From Rhizobium leguminosarum (GTDB lineage Bacteria; Pseudomonadota; Alphaproteobacteria; Rhizobiales; Rhizobiaceae): a DNA stretch of 64,000 bases. The notes beneath the pieces were generated by a model. The model did not search any database, was not told the origin of the DNA, and saw only the letters and a list, made by a program, of their open reading frames with translations. The position numbers were made by a program, and so were the translations under genes. Numbering within the stretch: position 1 is the first letter of the stretch; every line of letters starts with the position of its first letter. The DNA is taken from the NCBI RefSeq assembly GCF_001652265.1, contig NZ_LWBS01000086.1:61515-125514 (forward strand), in the 5' to 3' direction. Positions 53,177-61,634 of this stretch are shown piece after piece.

Positions 53177-53941
53177 ATGATCGGCACCATCAACCGCGTC
53201 AAGCGATCCCGGCAAAGCATTCTTGCGGACACGCACGACTGCTATTCGCTTGTCATCAACACAAGCGCCACAGCGATCGGGGGCACTTACCGGCAGAACG
53301 ATATCGAATTGAAGCCGGGCGAAGCATTCCTCGATGCGGGCGAGCCGCAGACCATTTTAGGCCAAGATCATAATAGCTGGATACATCTTGGCATTCCGAA
53401 GAAGCTATTGGATGCACCTTTCGCCAAGATCAACGATAAACAGGGCCTCGTCGCCAGACACGACGCCGAAGCCCTCCGTCTGCTGCGCAACTACCTCATG
53501 CTTTTCGACGCAGGTGATCTGCCCGCTTCTCCGACGCTGACTGCCCATGTTGCAGCGACCATCATCGATCTCGTTGGGCTGGTCACCGGCGCAAAGGGAG
53601 ACGAAGCGGAACTCGCCGGCTTGACCGGTTTGCGCGCAGCGCGCTTGGAGGCTGTCCTGGCGAACATCCGCACGGACTTCTCCGATCCCGAGACTTTCCG
53701 CTGAGTTTATCGGGCGCAAGCTCCAGCTTTCGGCTCGCTATATACAGGATCTCTTGGCCGCACCGGGTCCGGATTTTCCGAGCGCGTTCTCGAGCGGCGC
53801 CTGCTGAGCGCCAAAACCATGCTGAGTGATCCTCGTCATGCTTCCAAGAGGATCAGCGAGATCGCCTACGAGGCCGGGTTCAGTGACTTCAATCGCTGTT
53901 TCAGGCGACGCTTTGGAGATACGCCCGGCGCCGTTCGCTAG
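53177..53941 (+). pseudogene. AraC-family regulator with two compensating frameshifts
   Basis: 53177-53704 encodes an AraC_binding_2-type N-terminal domain (YSLVINTSATAIGGTYRQNDIELKPGEAFLDAGEPQ) ending in DPETFR-stop. Removing one C near 53700 lets the frame read AEFIGRKLQLSARYIQDLLA. A second shift near 53760 then gives TGSGFSERVLERRLLSAKTM and FSDFNRCFRRRFGDTPGAVR to a TAG at 53939-53941, a normal AraC DNA-binding domain. The total length is a multiple of three, so a +1 and a -1 change are present. It would be a 254-residue activator of the usual two-domain form. Either the gene is dead or two sequence errors occur. Confidence 0.8.
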
Positions 53942-53973
53942 GGCGAACTTTCAAGATCGTTTCGGTGGGTTCT

Positions 53974-54483
53974 TTAGACGGGCCGTGTGTCCGGCTCTGT
54001 CGACGCGATGGCTTTGCTCATGTTGACCCCGGTCACGCGAAAGCCTGTGACCTCATAAACATGGCGGGCGCGGGCGTTATCCTCAGCGACCCGCAGCTTT
54101 ATTTGCTCAAACCCTTTGCCTTTCAGGTGGCTTTCGAAAGCCTCCAAGGCCTGTTTGCCAAGGCCTTTACCCTGATGGGCGGCCAAGATATGAAAATCGC
54201 TGATGAATGCCGAGCGCATCGCCGGGTCAGGCTTGTACCAGAGGTACCCGATAAGCATTTCAGGGCGTTCCGATTGATCGATCAAACAGAGCAAGACTTG
54301 CCTGTTCGTATTGACGCCTTCGGGAAGGTCGGCAGCAATTTCGCGTTTCGCTTGCGCAAGAGAATGAAGATCCGAAAGTCCGTAGTTTGACGAAATTTCG
54401 GCCGCATATTCAGGGATAAAATAAGCGAGATAGGCGGAATATTCGCTTTCCCGCATCGGCCTTAATGAAATCATTCGAGTCAT
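53974..54483 (-). CDS. GNAT-family N-acetyltransferase
   Basis: A 169-residue protein of the Gcn5-related fold. The acetyl-CoA motif A is FHILAAHQGKGLGKQALEAFESHLKGKGF (Q-x-x-G-x-G). Motif B follows with VAEDNARARHVYEVTGFRVTG. The acceptor is unknown. The ATG at 54483 gives MTRMISLRPMRESEY, typical of the family. It converges on the AraC pseudogene and stands alone. Confidence 0.85.
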   Translation of the reverse strand: MTRMISLRPMRESEYSAYLAYFIPEYAAEISSNYGLSDLHSLAQAKREIAADLPEGVNTNRQVLLCLIDQSERPEMLIGYLWYKPDPAMRSAFISDFHILAAHQGKGLGKQALEAFESHLKGKGFEQIKLRVAEDNARARHVYEVTGFRVTGVNMSKAIASTEPDTRPV

Positions 54484-54516
54484 TTCCGTCGTGAGAGCGA
54501 GCCTAGGCGTCTGATA

Positions 54517-54816
54517 TTAGCGACTTGTGCTGACTCGGCAACGACCACTCCCCCGGATGTTCAATCCTGCAAACAGGTCGATTGGATTGTGGGAAAGCGC
54601 TGCGCTTTGCTTGCGGGAGGGTTTTTGTCGAGCACGCCTTCCTTCAGCCGTTCGGCTTTGGCGCCGGCGATGGCGTCGATCAGCCGCTCCAGATCGATCT
54701 GGCTTCAGCCAGGTTCCCGGTAACAGAACGCCCGCCAGAATATCCTGTAGGATAAGGTCCGTCACATCGCGCGTGTCGGAAGTCTCTCGCGCCGTTCCTT
54801 TCTATCGCCCACCCGG
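54517..54816 (-). pseudogene. Possible degenerate TetR-type C-terminal remnant
   Basis: Minus-strand frames here read SDTRDVTDLILQDILAGVLLPGT and then, one frame over, DLERLIDAIAGAKAERLKEG, followed by a stop near 54550. The two pieces look like a broken C-terminal helix bundle, but the match to TetR regulators is weak. No start or complete domain is present. The remainder of 54484-54816 has no content I recognise. Confidence 0.25.
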
Positions 54817-56037
54817 CTACTGCGCCGGCTCCAGCATCGCGCAATCTTCCCCGTCGGTGCACTCTCCCGAAAGTGTACGCTGACCGAGCGCAATGATAAG
54901 GACGGTCGCTGCCCCGGCGGCCGCAGACACCCAGAATCCGCTCTGGGGACCGTAGGTGTCGACGACCCAGCCCGAGACAAAGGCGCCAAGCGCCATACCG
55001 ATGCCGGTCATCACCCAGGTGACGCCCTCCGTCAGCACCGATTCCGGCACGCGACGCTCAATCAGTCCGAAGGCAGTTATAAAGGTCGGCGAGATCGCGA
55101 TGCCGCTGACGAAGACGGCGACAGCAAGCAGGGTTACCGAACTGCCGGCGACGAGCAACGGCAGCGAGGTTACTGCGAGAGTCGCAACAGCGATCAGCAA
55201 CTGACGGTGCAAGGGGATGCGCAGATTAAGCGCGCCGAGGGTCAAACCCAATAGGAAGGAACCGAGGGCATAGACGCTGATGACCAGGCTGGCCGCATTC
55301 GGCTGACCAAGCTCCTTGGTGATGGCGACAACACTCACTTCCGCGGTTGCGAAGATCGCGCCGACGAAGATTAGCGCGAGTGTGATGATCTGCACCGGAC
55401 GCTGCCGGATCGCGGAGCCGACCGAAGCCGCGCCGGCGACATGACGCACCTTCGGCTCGGTGCCGCGCTGCACGATGAAGGCCGCCGTCCCGAGCGCCAG
55501 AAAAGCTGTGCTCACCATCATGCCGGCTTCGGGGAATAGGGCGACGGACAGCCCGACGGACAGCGAGGCGCCGGCGATATAGACCAGTTCGTCCGCGGCA
55601 CTTTCGAACGCGAAGGCCGTGGTGAGCTCTGGCTGGTTGCGAAACAGTTCCGTCCAGCGCGCCCGCATCAGCGCCGGGATGCTCGGCATGGCTGCCGCAA
55701 GGAAGGCTGAGGCGAAGAGCGTCCACACCGGCCAGTTCTGATTGGCCGCGGAGATCAGCGCGATGAACGCCAGCACTGATACGATGGTTGTCGGAACGAC
55801 CACTGCCGTCTGGCCCAGCCGGTCGACTGCTCGCGAAATCTGCGGTGAAATCACCGCATTGGTGAGCGCATAGGTCGCCGACACGGCGCCCGCCAGCCAA
55901 TATTCGCCATGTGCCTGGGAGAGCATGGCGACGATGCCAATCGGCGCCATGGCGATGGGAAGGCGTGCGAAAAAGCCGGCGACGGAGAAGCCCTTGGCCC
56001 CAGGTGCCGCGAATATTTGTCTATACGGATTTGACAT
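54817..56037 (-). CDS. MFS efflux transporter
   Basis: A 406-residue major facilitator with about twelve hydrophobic segments. Helix 1 is FFARLPIAMAPIGIVAML (23-40) and the conserved loop 2-3 basic motif appears as ISRAVDRLGQT. The C-terminus is ALGQRTLSGECTDGEDCAMLEPAQ. It resembles drug or metabolite exporters of the YbfB/sugar-efflux kind. The ATG at 56037 has GGAAGG upstream. It diverges from a TetR repressor gene, and three operator-like sites lie between, so it is probably induced by its own substrate through that repressor. Confidence 0.85.
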   Translation of the reverse strand: MSNPYRQIFAAPGAKGFSVAGFFARLPIAMAPIGIVAMLSQAHGEYWLAGAVSATYALTNAVISPQISRAVDRLGQTAVVVPTTIVSVLAFIALISAANQNWPVWTLFASAFLAAAMPSIPALMRARWTELFRNQPELTTAFAFESAADELVYIAGASLSVGLSVALFPEAGMMVSTAFLALGTAAFIVQRGTEPKVRHVAGAASVGSAIRQRPVQIITLALIFVGAIFATAEVSVVAITKELGQPNAASLVISVYALGSFLLGLTLGALNLRIPLHRQLLIAVATLAVTSLPLLVAGSSVTLLAVAVFVSGIAISPTFITAFGLIERRVPESVLTEGVTWVMTGIGMALGAFVSGWVVDTYGPQSGFWVSAAAGAATVLIIALGQRTLSGECTDGEDCAMLEPAQ

Positions 56038-56073
56038 GGGACGATCCTTCCAGCTATCGGATAGAACACTTAT

Positions 56074-56140
56074 ATACGGAGTGTATGTGTTTAGATAATG
56101 CATACGCCACGTATGTCAATGAAAAAGATACGCAGCGTAT
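56074..56140. promoter_or_regulatory. Three TetR-type operators between MFS and tetR genes
   Basis: ATACG-N3-CGTAT palindromes occur at 56074-56086 (one mismatch), 56102-56114 (inside CATACGCCACGTATG) and 56128-56140 (ATACGCAGCGTAT). Spacings are 28 and 26 bp. They cover the divergent promoters. Confidence 0.75.
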
Positions 56141-56155
56141 GCCAATGGAGAAGCC

Positions 56156-56746
56156 ATGCGCAAACCGCGCCAGGAGATGATCGCAGAGACCCGCGGCAAA
56201 CTTATCGCAGCCGGGCGGCGTGCCTTTGGCACGATCGGCTACGCGGAAGCCTCGATGGACGATTTCACCGGCGAGGCGGGACTGACGCGCGGCGCCCTCT
56301 ATCACCATTTCGGTGACAAGAGGGGTCTGCTCCAGGCCGTGATCATCGAAATCGACGCGGAAATGACGGAGCGGCTGAACGAGGTCTCGGCCGCCGCTCC
56401 CACGCGCTGGCAGGGCTTTGTCGACGAGTGCTCCGCTTATATCGAAATGGCGCTCGAGCCCGAAATCCAGCGTATCATGTTTCGCGATGGCCCGGCTGTC
56501 CTCGGCGATATCTCGCAATGGCAGAACACCCCCGGCTGTATCGCCGCCCTCTCCCGCAGCCTCGACCGTCTCAAGGCCGATGGCGAGATCATCGACATCG
56601 ACACCGAAACCGCCGCTCGCCTCATCAATGGCGCCAGCAGCCATATGGCGCTTTGGATCGCCAATGCGGAGAATCCAGAGGCGGTTTCGAAGCGGGCGGT
56701 CGCGGGATTCAAGGCTATGCTGGGGAGCCTCCGCAGACAGGAATGA
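56156..56746 (+). CDS. TetR-family repressor
   Basis: A 196-residue regulator with an N-terminal helix-turn-helix (AGRRAFGTIGYAEASMDDFTGEAGLTRGALYHHFGDKRGLL, about 19-59) and a ligand-binding C-terminal helical domain. It probably represses the divergent MFS exporter gene and itself through the three ATACG-N3-CGTAT sites. GGAG lies before the ATG at 56156. The inducer is unknown. Confidence 0.9.
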   Translation: MRKPRQEMIAETRGKLIAAGRRAFGTIGYAEASMDDFTGEAGLTRGALYHHFGDKRGLLQAVIIEIDAEMTERLNEVSAAAPTRWQGFVDECSAYIEMALEPEIQRIMFRDGPAVLGDISQWQNTPGCIAALSRSLDRLKADGEIIDIDTETAARLINGASSHMALWIANAENPEAVSKRAVAGFKAMLGSLRRQE

Positions 56747-57054
56747 GGTGTTTGATTGCCGCTCAGGCGCCGCGGCCAATTCGGTGCGCACTGGCAGTGA
56801 ATACCCGCCCGGCGTGTCGACGTCGAGCCGGGCCGCGTCGCCAACATCGACATCGAGCACGAGCAGGCCTGACGTGGCGATGGCGGCCGCGTTGCCTATG
56901 CTGCACTTACAATCTGCAGCACCGCGGCGTGATCTCTACGCTTGCAGATACGCGCTGCGGCATGGGCGGCTTCACCTACTGGATTGTGATCCTTATTCGC
57001 TGTAGAGCGAGGAAGGTATTTTGATTCAAGCCCATCTCTTTTAGGTGCGATTTT
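56747..57054. other. Intergenic region upstream of deoxyribosyltransferase gene
   Basis: 308 bp with no convincing gene. Open frames on both strands are shadows without ribosome sites. The promoter of the following gene should be in the AT-richer last 60 bp. Confidence 0.35.
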
Positions 57055-57624
57055 ATGACAAAAAAAGTTTATCTCGCCGGTCCGGAGGTCTTCCTTTCCA
57101 ACGCCCGTGAAATGCTCGACCGCAAGGCGGCACTTGCCCGTGAGGCGGGACTTATCCCGCTCTCGCCCGGCGATCTGGAAATCCCGCACACGAACTCGAA
57201 GCGCGAGCGGGCGGCTGCGATAAACGCGGTGGACGAGAAGATGATGATTGAGGCTGACGCGATCATCGCCAATCTGACGCCCTTTCGCGGCATTGCGGCC
57301 GATACAGGGACAGCCTTCGAACTCGGCTTTATGTGCGCAAGCGGTAAGCCCGTATTCGCCTACACGAATGTAGCCCGCGATCACAGCGGACGAGTGAGCG
57401 ATCTTTATGGCGGGGCCATCGCCTATGATGCTGAAGGTCGACTGCGAGACCCGAATGGAATTGCGGTCGAGGATTTCGGCCTGGCCGACAATCTGATGCT
57501 GCACGCCGGGATTGAGCGGCGCGGTGGCGTCCTGATCATCGGAGACGCGGCGCGGGATGCGCTCTATACGGATCTTGCCGCGTTCAAGGCCTGTCTTGCC
57601 GTCGCCGTTGAGAAACTGCGCTAA
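57055..57624 (+). CDS. Nucleoside 2-deoxyribosyltransferase
   Basis: A 189-residue protein with the Rossmann-like start KKVYLAGPEVFLSNA (3-17). The catalytic Glu lies in AADTGTAFELGFM, and NLTPFRGIAADTG marks the active-site loop. Such enzymes exchange bases on deoxyribonucleosides in salvage. The C-terminal portion (GGAIAYDAEGRLRDPNG...IGDAARDALYTDL) matches longer family members. It has no operon partner; the next plus-strand region is empty. Confidence 0.85.
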   Translation: MTKKVYLAGPEVFLSNAREMLDRKAALAREAGLIPLSPGDLEIPHTNSKRERAAAINAVDEKMMIEADAIIANLTPFRGIAADTGTAFELGFMCASGKPVFAYTNVARDHSGRVSDLYGGAIAYDAEGRLRDPNGIAVEDFGLADNLMLHAGIERRGGVLIIGDAARDALYTDLAAFKACLAVAVEKLR

Positions 57625-57735
57625 GGCGCTCAACAATCAGCGGTCCGTCGCGGTCGACGGCTTGCAGCCCGCTTTACGCCGCCCGAGGGGATCGCCGCTC
57701 CAGTCGCGCGTTCTGTGGGTGGACAAGTTTGAGAG

Positions 57736-58221
57736 TTAGCCGGACGGCGGCCAATGATCGGTATCATGGTCAGGATGCTGATGATTGGTGCTGCTGATCC
57801 GATGCAACATCGGGGGATTGTCGGCGTAGGTCGGTCGCTCGCCCGGCACTTGAGCCAAGTTGGCGTACCAGGACACCCGGCTCTCGTTGCCGTATTGGTT
57901 TTCGGGCGGAGCCCGATCGGGCTGGTCGAGGGTACCGACCAAAACGCCGATGTCGTCACCATCGGGATAGTCGAATGTGAGTGGGGTGCCACAGTCACGG
58001 CAAAAACCACGGCGGCCGACGTCCGAGCTGCGAAAATAGCTGATCGCGCCACGCGTCAGGCGAAATGCGGGCTTCATCACGGGGCAGATGATCGCCAACG
58101 GACCGCCCACAGCCTTCTGGCACATCCGGCAGTGGCAGACATGGACGTTTTGCGGGGGCTCCTCAAGCGCGTACCGCACGGCGCCACATTGGCAGCCACC
58201 AGTTAGAACGACTGTTTGCAT
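57736..58221 (-). CDS. GFA-family (glutathione-dependent formaldehyde-activating-like) protein
   Basis: A 161-residue protein with the GFA zinc-binding signatures: GGCQCGAVRY (9-18), VCHCRMCQKAVGG (28-40) and GFCRDCGTPLTF (71-82). Most such proteins are of unknown function despite the family name. The C-terminus is rich in His, Pro and Asp. The ATG at 58221 is the family start. It lies convergent with the deoxyribosyltransferase gene, and a rhizobial repeat stands just upstream of it. Confidence 0.85.
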   Translation of the reverse strand: MQTVVLTGGCQCGAVRYALEEPPQNVHVCHCRMCQKAVGGPLAIICPVMKPAFRLTRGAISYFRSSDVGRRGFCRDCGTPLTFDYPDGDDIGVLVGTLDQPDRAPPENQYGNESRVSWYANLAQVPGERPTYADNPPMLHRISSTNHQHPDHDTDHWPPSG

Positions 58222-58241
58222 CCGGACAAATCCTGGCAGGA

Positions 58242-58351
58242 TAGCGCTGGAGCATTTCCGTTTTTCTCCGAATCACGGAAATGCTCTATCTCTTTGTTTT
58301 CACGCAATTCCGGGCGCAAAACCGCTACGCACTTTTGCTGGAATCGCGCTA
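58242..58351. repeat. Rhizobial palindromic intergenic repeat (RIME-like)
   Basis: TAGCGC (58242-58247) pairs with GCGCTA (58346-58351) at the ends, and GAGCATTTCCG (58250-58260) with CGGAAATGCTC (58276-58286) inside. The right part, reverse-complemented, matches an internal stretch of the repeat at 12324-12425 (TGTAGCGGTT-like core). Confidence 0.65.
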
Positions 58352-58599
58352 GCTCAAAAGCACGTGAGTCCAAGTCGGGGGCGCCTTGCCGGTACAAAAA
58401 AGTAGCGTCTTGGGTGAGCAAAGAGCACGTCCCACTTCTACATTTGCGGCACGGTGACGAATGCTCGTCAACGGGCTCAGCAAACTATGCATCTGCGAGG
58501 CCCGAGAGGTCAATCTCCGGCAGCAGACTGTCATGAGGGAGGGGCGACGAACGCCGTCGTCGGAGAGGCTCGGTTCGAAGCGAGCCGTTGATCTGCCTT

Positions 58600-58611
58600 G
58601 AAAACGTTTTC
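58600..58611. promoter_or_regulatory. Orphan LacI-like palindrome
   Basis: GAAAACGTTTTC is a perfect 12-bp palindrome and shares the AAAACGTTTT core with the twin lacI operators at 17761-17796. The nearest gene starts are far away (58221 on the left), so its role is unclear. Confidence 0.35.
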
Positions 58612-58631
58612 TCAGTGATCGGGCATCAACG

Positions 58632-58656
58632 GTGTACCGAACAGGGCTCGGTACAC
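58632..58656 (-). terminator. Stem-loop downstream of matC
   Basis: GTGTACCGA (58632-58640) pairs perfectly with TCGGTACAC (58648-58656) over 7 nt, 21 bp beyond the matC stop. It lacks a U-tract, so it may be a Rho-dependent or mRNA-protecting structure. Confidence 0.45.
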
Positions 58657-58676
58657 TTGGGAGCAGCCGCCAGCCG

Positions 58677-60023
58677 TCAGACCAGCCCGGGCACGACGAA
58701 CACCAGCCAGGCAACGATCGGGCCGATGATAGCGATCAGGGCGCTGTAGATCAGCAGCTGTCGCAGCACCTGCTCTCTGTTGTCGTCCGGTGCGTTGGCG
58801 ACGACAAGCGCGCCATTGGTGGAGAATGGACTGGTGTCGACGATCGTCGTCGAGATGGCGATGGCGGCGACCACGCCGACGGCGCTGATGTGCCCTTGCA
58901 GGAGGAACGGAACGGCGAGCGGGATGATCGCGCCGAGCAGCGCGGTCGAGGATGCAAAGGCCGAGACGATGGCACCGGTAAAGCAGAGCAGCAGCGCCAC
59001 CAGCAGCGGCATGCCGAGACTGGATATGCCGTTCGCCACGTAGTCGACCGTACCGGCCTTTTCCATCACGCCGACATAGGTGATGATCCCGGCAATCAGC
59101 AGCACGGTCGACCAGCTAACCTTGTCGATCGCAGCCTTCTGCGCCTTCGGTGACAGCAGCGCGAGGACGACGGCGACGGTCATGGCGACGAGGCCGACGT
59201 TAAACTTGAAAACCAGGGCGCCGATGCCGAGCGCCGTCAGGCCGATCAAGGTGGTAATTCTCTCATTGTTCAGGCGCAAGGTCGTCGCGGTATCTGCCGC
59301 CGTACCATAGGCATGCTCCCTGATCGGTTTTGCCGGCGTGCCGCCGTGACCTCTGATCGACGCCGATACGCCCTCGGGATGGAGTTCGGGCAAGGGGCCA
59401 AGTGATGCGGGATCTTGCTTCATCACCCTCGCGCCGCCGAAAACGAAGAAGACCAGCACCGCGATCGCCAGGTTGAAGAAGAAGCTGGAGAGAAACAGCG
59501 ACGTCGGGGCGAAAGGCAGGCCGGCCTTCTCGACGATCTGGTTGGTGATTCCGCCATAGATGCTGATCGGCGAAAAGCCGCCCGCCTGCGCGCCATGGAT
59601 CACCATCAGGCCCATCATAACCGGGTGAATGCGGTACTGCACGGCAAAACTCAACGCGACGGGCGCGAGAATGGCAACCGCAGCAGGCCCAAGAGCACCG
59701 AAACCGGTAATGACAGCAGCGACCAGGAACATCACCCAGGGAATCAAGCCGATCCGCCCGCGAACCAGGCGCACGGCACATTCGACGAGCCAGTCGATCG
59801 TGCCGTTGATCTGCGCAATGGCGAAGAGGTAGGTGACGGCGACGAGCGTCAGGAATAGATCGCTCGGAAAGCCGGCAAAAATATCGCTGGTTTTCATCCC
59901 GATGATCATCGAGCCGAGAAGAAATGCGCCGGCAAAGGCGAGCGCACCCATGTTGATCGGCTGGATCGTCGCAATGATGAACATGGCGACCAGCAGGCCT
60001 ATGGCCAGTAATTCAATACCCAT
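58677..60023 (-). CDS. matC: Malonate/dicarboxylate carrier
   Basis: A 448-residue transporter of the MatC/ion-transporter superfamily with about twelve membrane helices. GFSPISIYGGITNQIVEKAGLP and VDTSPFSTNGALVVANAPDD are the paired re-entrant-type loops of the family. It imports malonate to feed MatB and MatA. The ATG at 60023 has GGAGGGAGGGG upstream. It lies 96 bp after matB in the same direction. Gene order matA-matB-matC and the divergent regulator match the R. leguminosarum mat locus. Confidence 0.9.
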   Translation of the reverse strand: MGIELLAIGLLVAMFIIATIQPINMGALAFAGAFLLGSMIIGMKTSDIFAGFPSDLFLTLVAVTYLFAIAQINGTIDWLVECAVRLVRGRIGLIPWVMFLVAAVITGFGALGPAAVAILAPVALSFAVQYRIHPVMMGLMVIHGAQAGGFSPISIYGGITNQIVEKAGLPFAPTSLFLSSFFFNLAIAVLVFFVFGGARVMKQDPASLGPLPELHPEGVSASIRGHGGTPAKPIREHAYGTAADTATTLRLNNERITTLIGLTALGIGALVFKFNVGLVAMTVAVVLALLSPKAQKAAIDKVSWSTVLLIAGIITYVGVMEKAGTVDYVANGISSLGMPLLVALLLCFTGAIVSAFASSTALLGAIIPLAVPFLLQGHISAVGVVAAIAISTTIVDTSPFSTNGALVVANAPDDNREQVLRQLLIYSALIAIIGPIVAWLVFVVPGLV

Positions 60024-60119
60024 GATTCCCCTCCCTCCGACGCCTCCAGCGCCGTAGTTGTTGTTTCCAAAATTGATGCAAGACGCCGACGCACCCTCCT
60101 CCCAGAGGGCGCGGTTGCC

Positions 60120-61634
60120 TTACGATCTTGCGTACAGATCGGCGTATTGCTGCCGCAGGATGTTTTTCTGAACCTTACCCATGGTGTTGCGCGGCAAGTC
60201 CTCGGCAAAGATGATGCGCTTGGGTTGTTTGTAGCGCGCGAGACGGTCCTGGAGCGCGCTGACGATGGCCTTTTCATCGAGGACGGCGCCGGGCTTGCGT
60301 ACGACGACGGCGGTCACGCCTTCGCCGAAATCGGGATGCGGCACGCCGATCACAGCGCTCTCAACCACACCTTCGATCTGGTCGATCTCGCCTTCGACCT
60401 CTTTCGGATAGATGTTGTACCCACCCGAAATCACCAGGTCCTTGCCGCGGCCGACGATGTGGACATAGCCGTCCCGGTCGATCTTGCCGAGGTCGCCGCT
60501 GATGAAAAAACCGTCGGCGGTGAATTCGGCCGCAGTTTTTTCCGGCATGCGCCAGTAACCCTTGAAGACGTTCGGCCCCTTGATCTCGATCATGCCGGTT
60601 TCTTCAGGCGGCAGCGCGAGCCCGGTGGCGGGATCGGTGACGCGCACCGTCACATCCGGCAGCGGGAAGCCGACCGTTCCCGCAATCCGTTTTCCCTCAT
60701 AGGGGTTCGACGTATTCATATTGGTTTCCGTCATGCCGTAGCGCTCGAGAATGGCGTGACCGGTACGGGCCTGGAACTCGGTATGTGTTTCTGCAAGCAG
60801 TGGAGCCGAACCGGAGATGAAAAGGCGGATGCTGGCGACCGCTTGCTCGTCGAGGCGCGGGCTTTGCAGCAGGCGCACGTAGAAGGTCGGCACGCCCATC
60901 AGCATCGTTGCCTGCGGCATCAGCGACAGGATCTCCTCCGGGTCGAACCTCGACAGCAGGAACATCGAGGCGCCGGCGAGCAGCGTGACGTTGGTGGCGA
61001 CGAACAGCCCATGGGTGTGGAAGATCGGCAAGGCATGAATCAGTCGATCATCGGCGGTGACGCACCAATAATCTCGCAAGGTCAGGGCGTTCGAGAGCAG
61101 GTTCCCATGCGTGAGCATCGCCCCCTTGGAGCGTCCCGTCGTTCCCGACGTGTAGAGGATCGCAGCCAGATCATCCGCGGAGCGCGAGGCATCGACAAAG
61201 TCGGCGGGCTCATCGCGTGCGAGATCCAGCAACGAACCGCTGCCATCGGCGTCGAGCGTTTCGATGATCGCGCCGTGGGGCTTGGCAATTGTCTCGACGC
61301 CCCCTCGAGCCACCGACGCAACCACCACCAAACGCGGCTCCGCATCGCCGATAAAGTAATCGAGCTCAGCCAGCGTATAGGCGGTGTTGAGCGGCAGGTA
61401 GACCGCACCGCTTCGAAGACAGGCGAGATAAAGGATCAATGCCTCGGCACTTTTCTCGACCTGCACCGCCACTCGGTCGCCGGGGCGAATGCCGAGCGTG
61501 TCCATCGCGCTGGCAATGCGGCCGGAAAGAGCGAAAGCGTCGTCATAGGTCCATGTGCGCGTGTTATCGATCCGGATGAACGGTGCGTTGCCGGGCGCGG
61601 CGGCCCGCATGGCGTCGAAAAGATGGTTGCTCAC
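60120..61634 (-). CDS. matB: Malonyl-CoA synthetase
   Basis: A 504-residue acyl-adenylate-forming enzyme. P-loop YTSGTTGRSKG at 161-171; YGMTETNMNTSNPYEG, FISGDLGKIDRDGYV and the catalytic C-terminal Lys in NTMGKVQKN are all present. It converts malonate, ATP and CoA to malonyl-CoA. The start is GTG at 61634 overlapping the matA stop (GTGA), with GGAGGAGGG upstream, so translation is coupled to matA. Confidence 0.95.
   Translation of the reverse strand: MSNHLFDAMRAAAPGNAPFIRIDNTRTWTYDDAFALSGRIASAMDTLGIRPGDRVAVQVEKSAEALILYLACLRSGAVYLPLNTAYTLAELDYFIGDAEPRLVVVASVARGGVETIAKPHGAIIETLDADGSGSLLDLARDEPADFVDASRSADDLAAILYTSGTTGRSKGAMLTHGNLLSNALTLRDYWCVTADDRLIHALPIFHTHGLFVATNVTLLAGASMFLLSRFDPEEILSLMPQATMLMGVPTFYVRLLQSPRLDEQAVASIRLFISGSAPLLAETHTEFQARTGHAILERYGMTETNMNTSNPYEGKRIAGTVGFPLPDVTVRVTDPATGLALPPEETGMIEIKGPNVFKGYWRMPEKTAAEFTADGFFISGDLGKIDRDGYVHIVGRGKDLVISGGYNIYPKEVEGEIDQIEGVVESAVIGVPHPDFGEGVTAVVVRKPGAVLDEKAIVSALQDRLARYKQPKRIIFAEDLPRNTMGKVQKNILRQQYADLYARS

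Larger units (their letters stand above)
58222..58676. other. Intergenic region with repeat, LacI-like palindrome and stem-loop
   Basis: 455 bp without a gene. It holds a rhizobial repeat (58242-58351), a LacI-like palindrome (58600-58611) and a stem-loop downstream of matC (58632-58656). Open frames here have no ribosome site. Confidence 0.5.
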
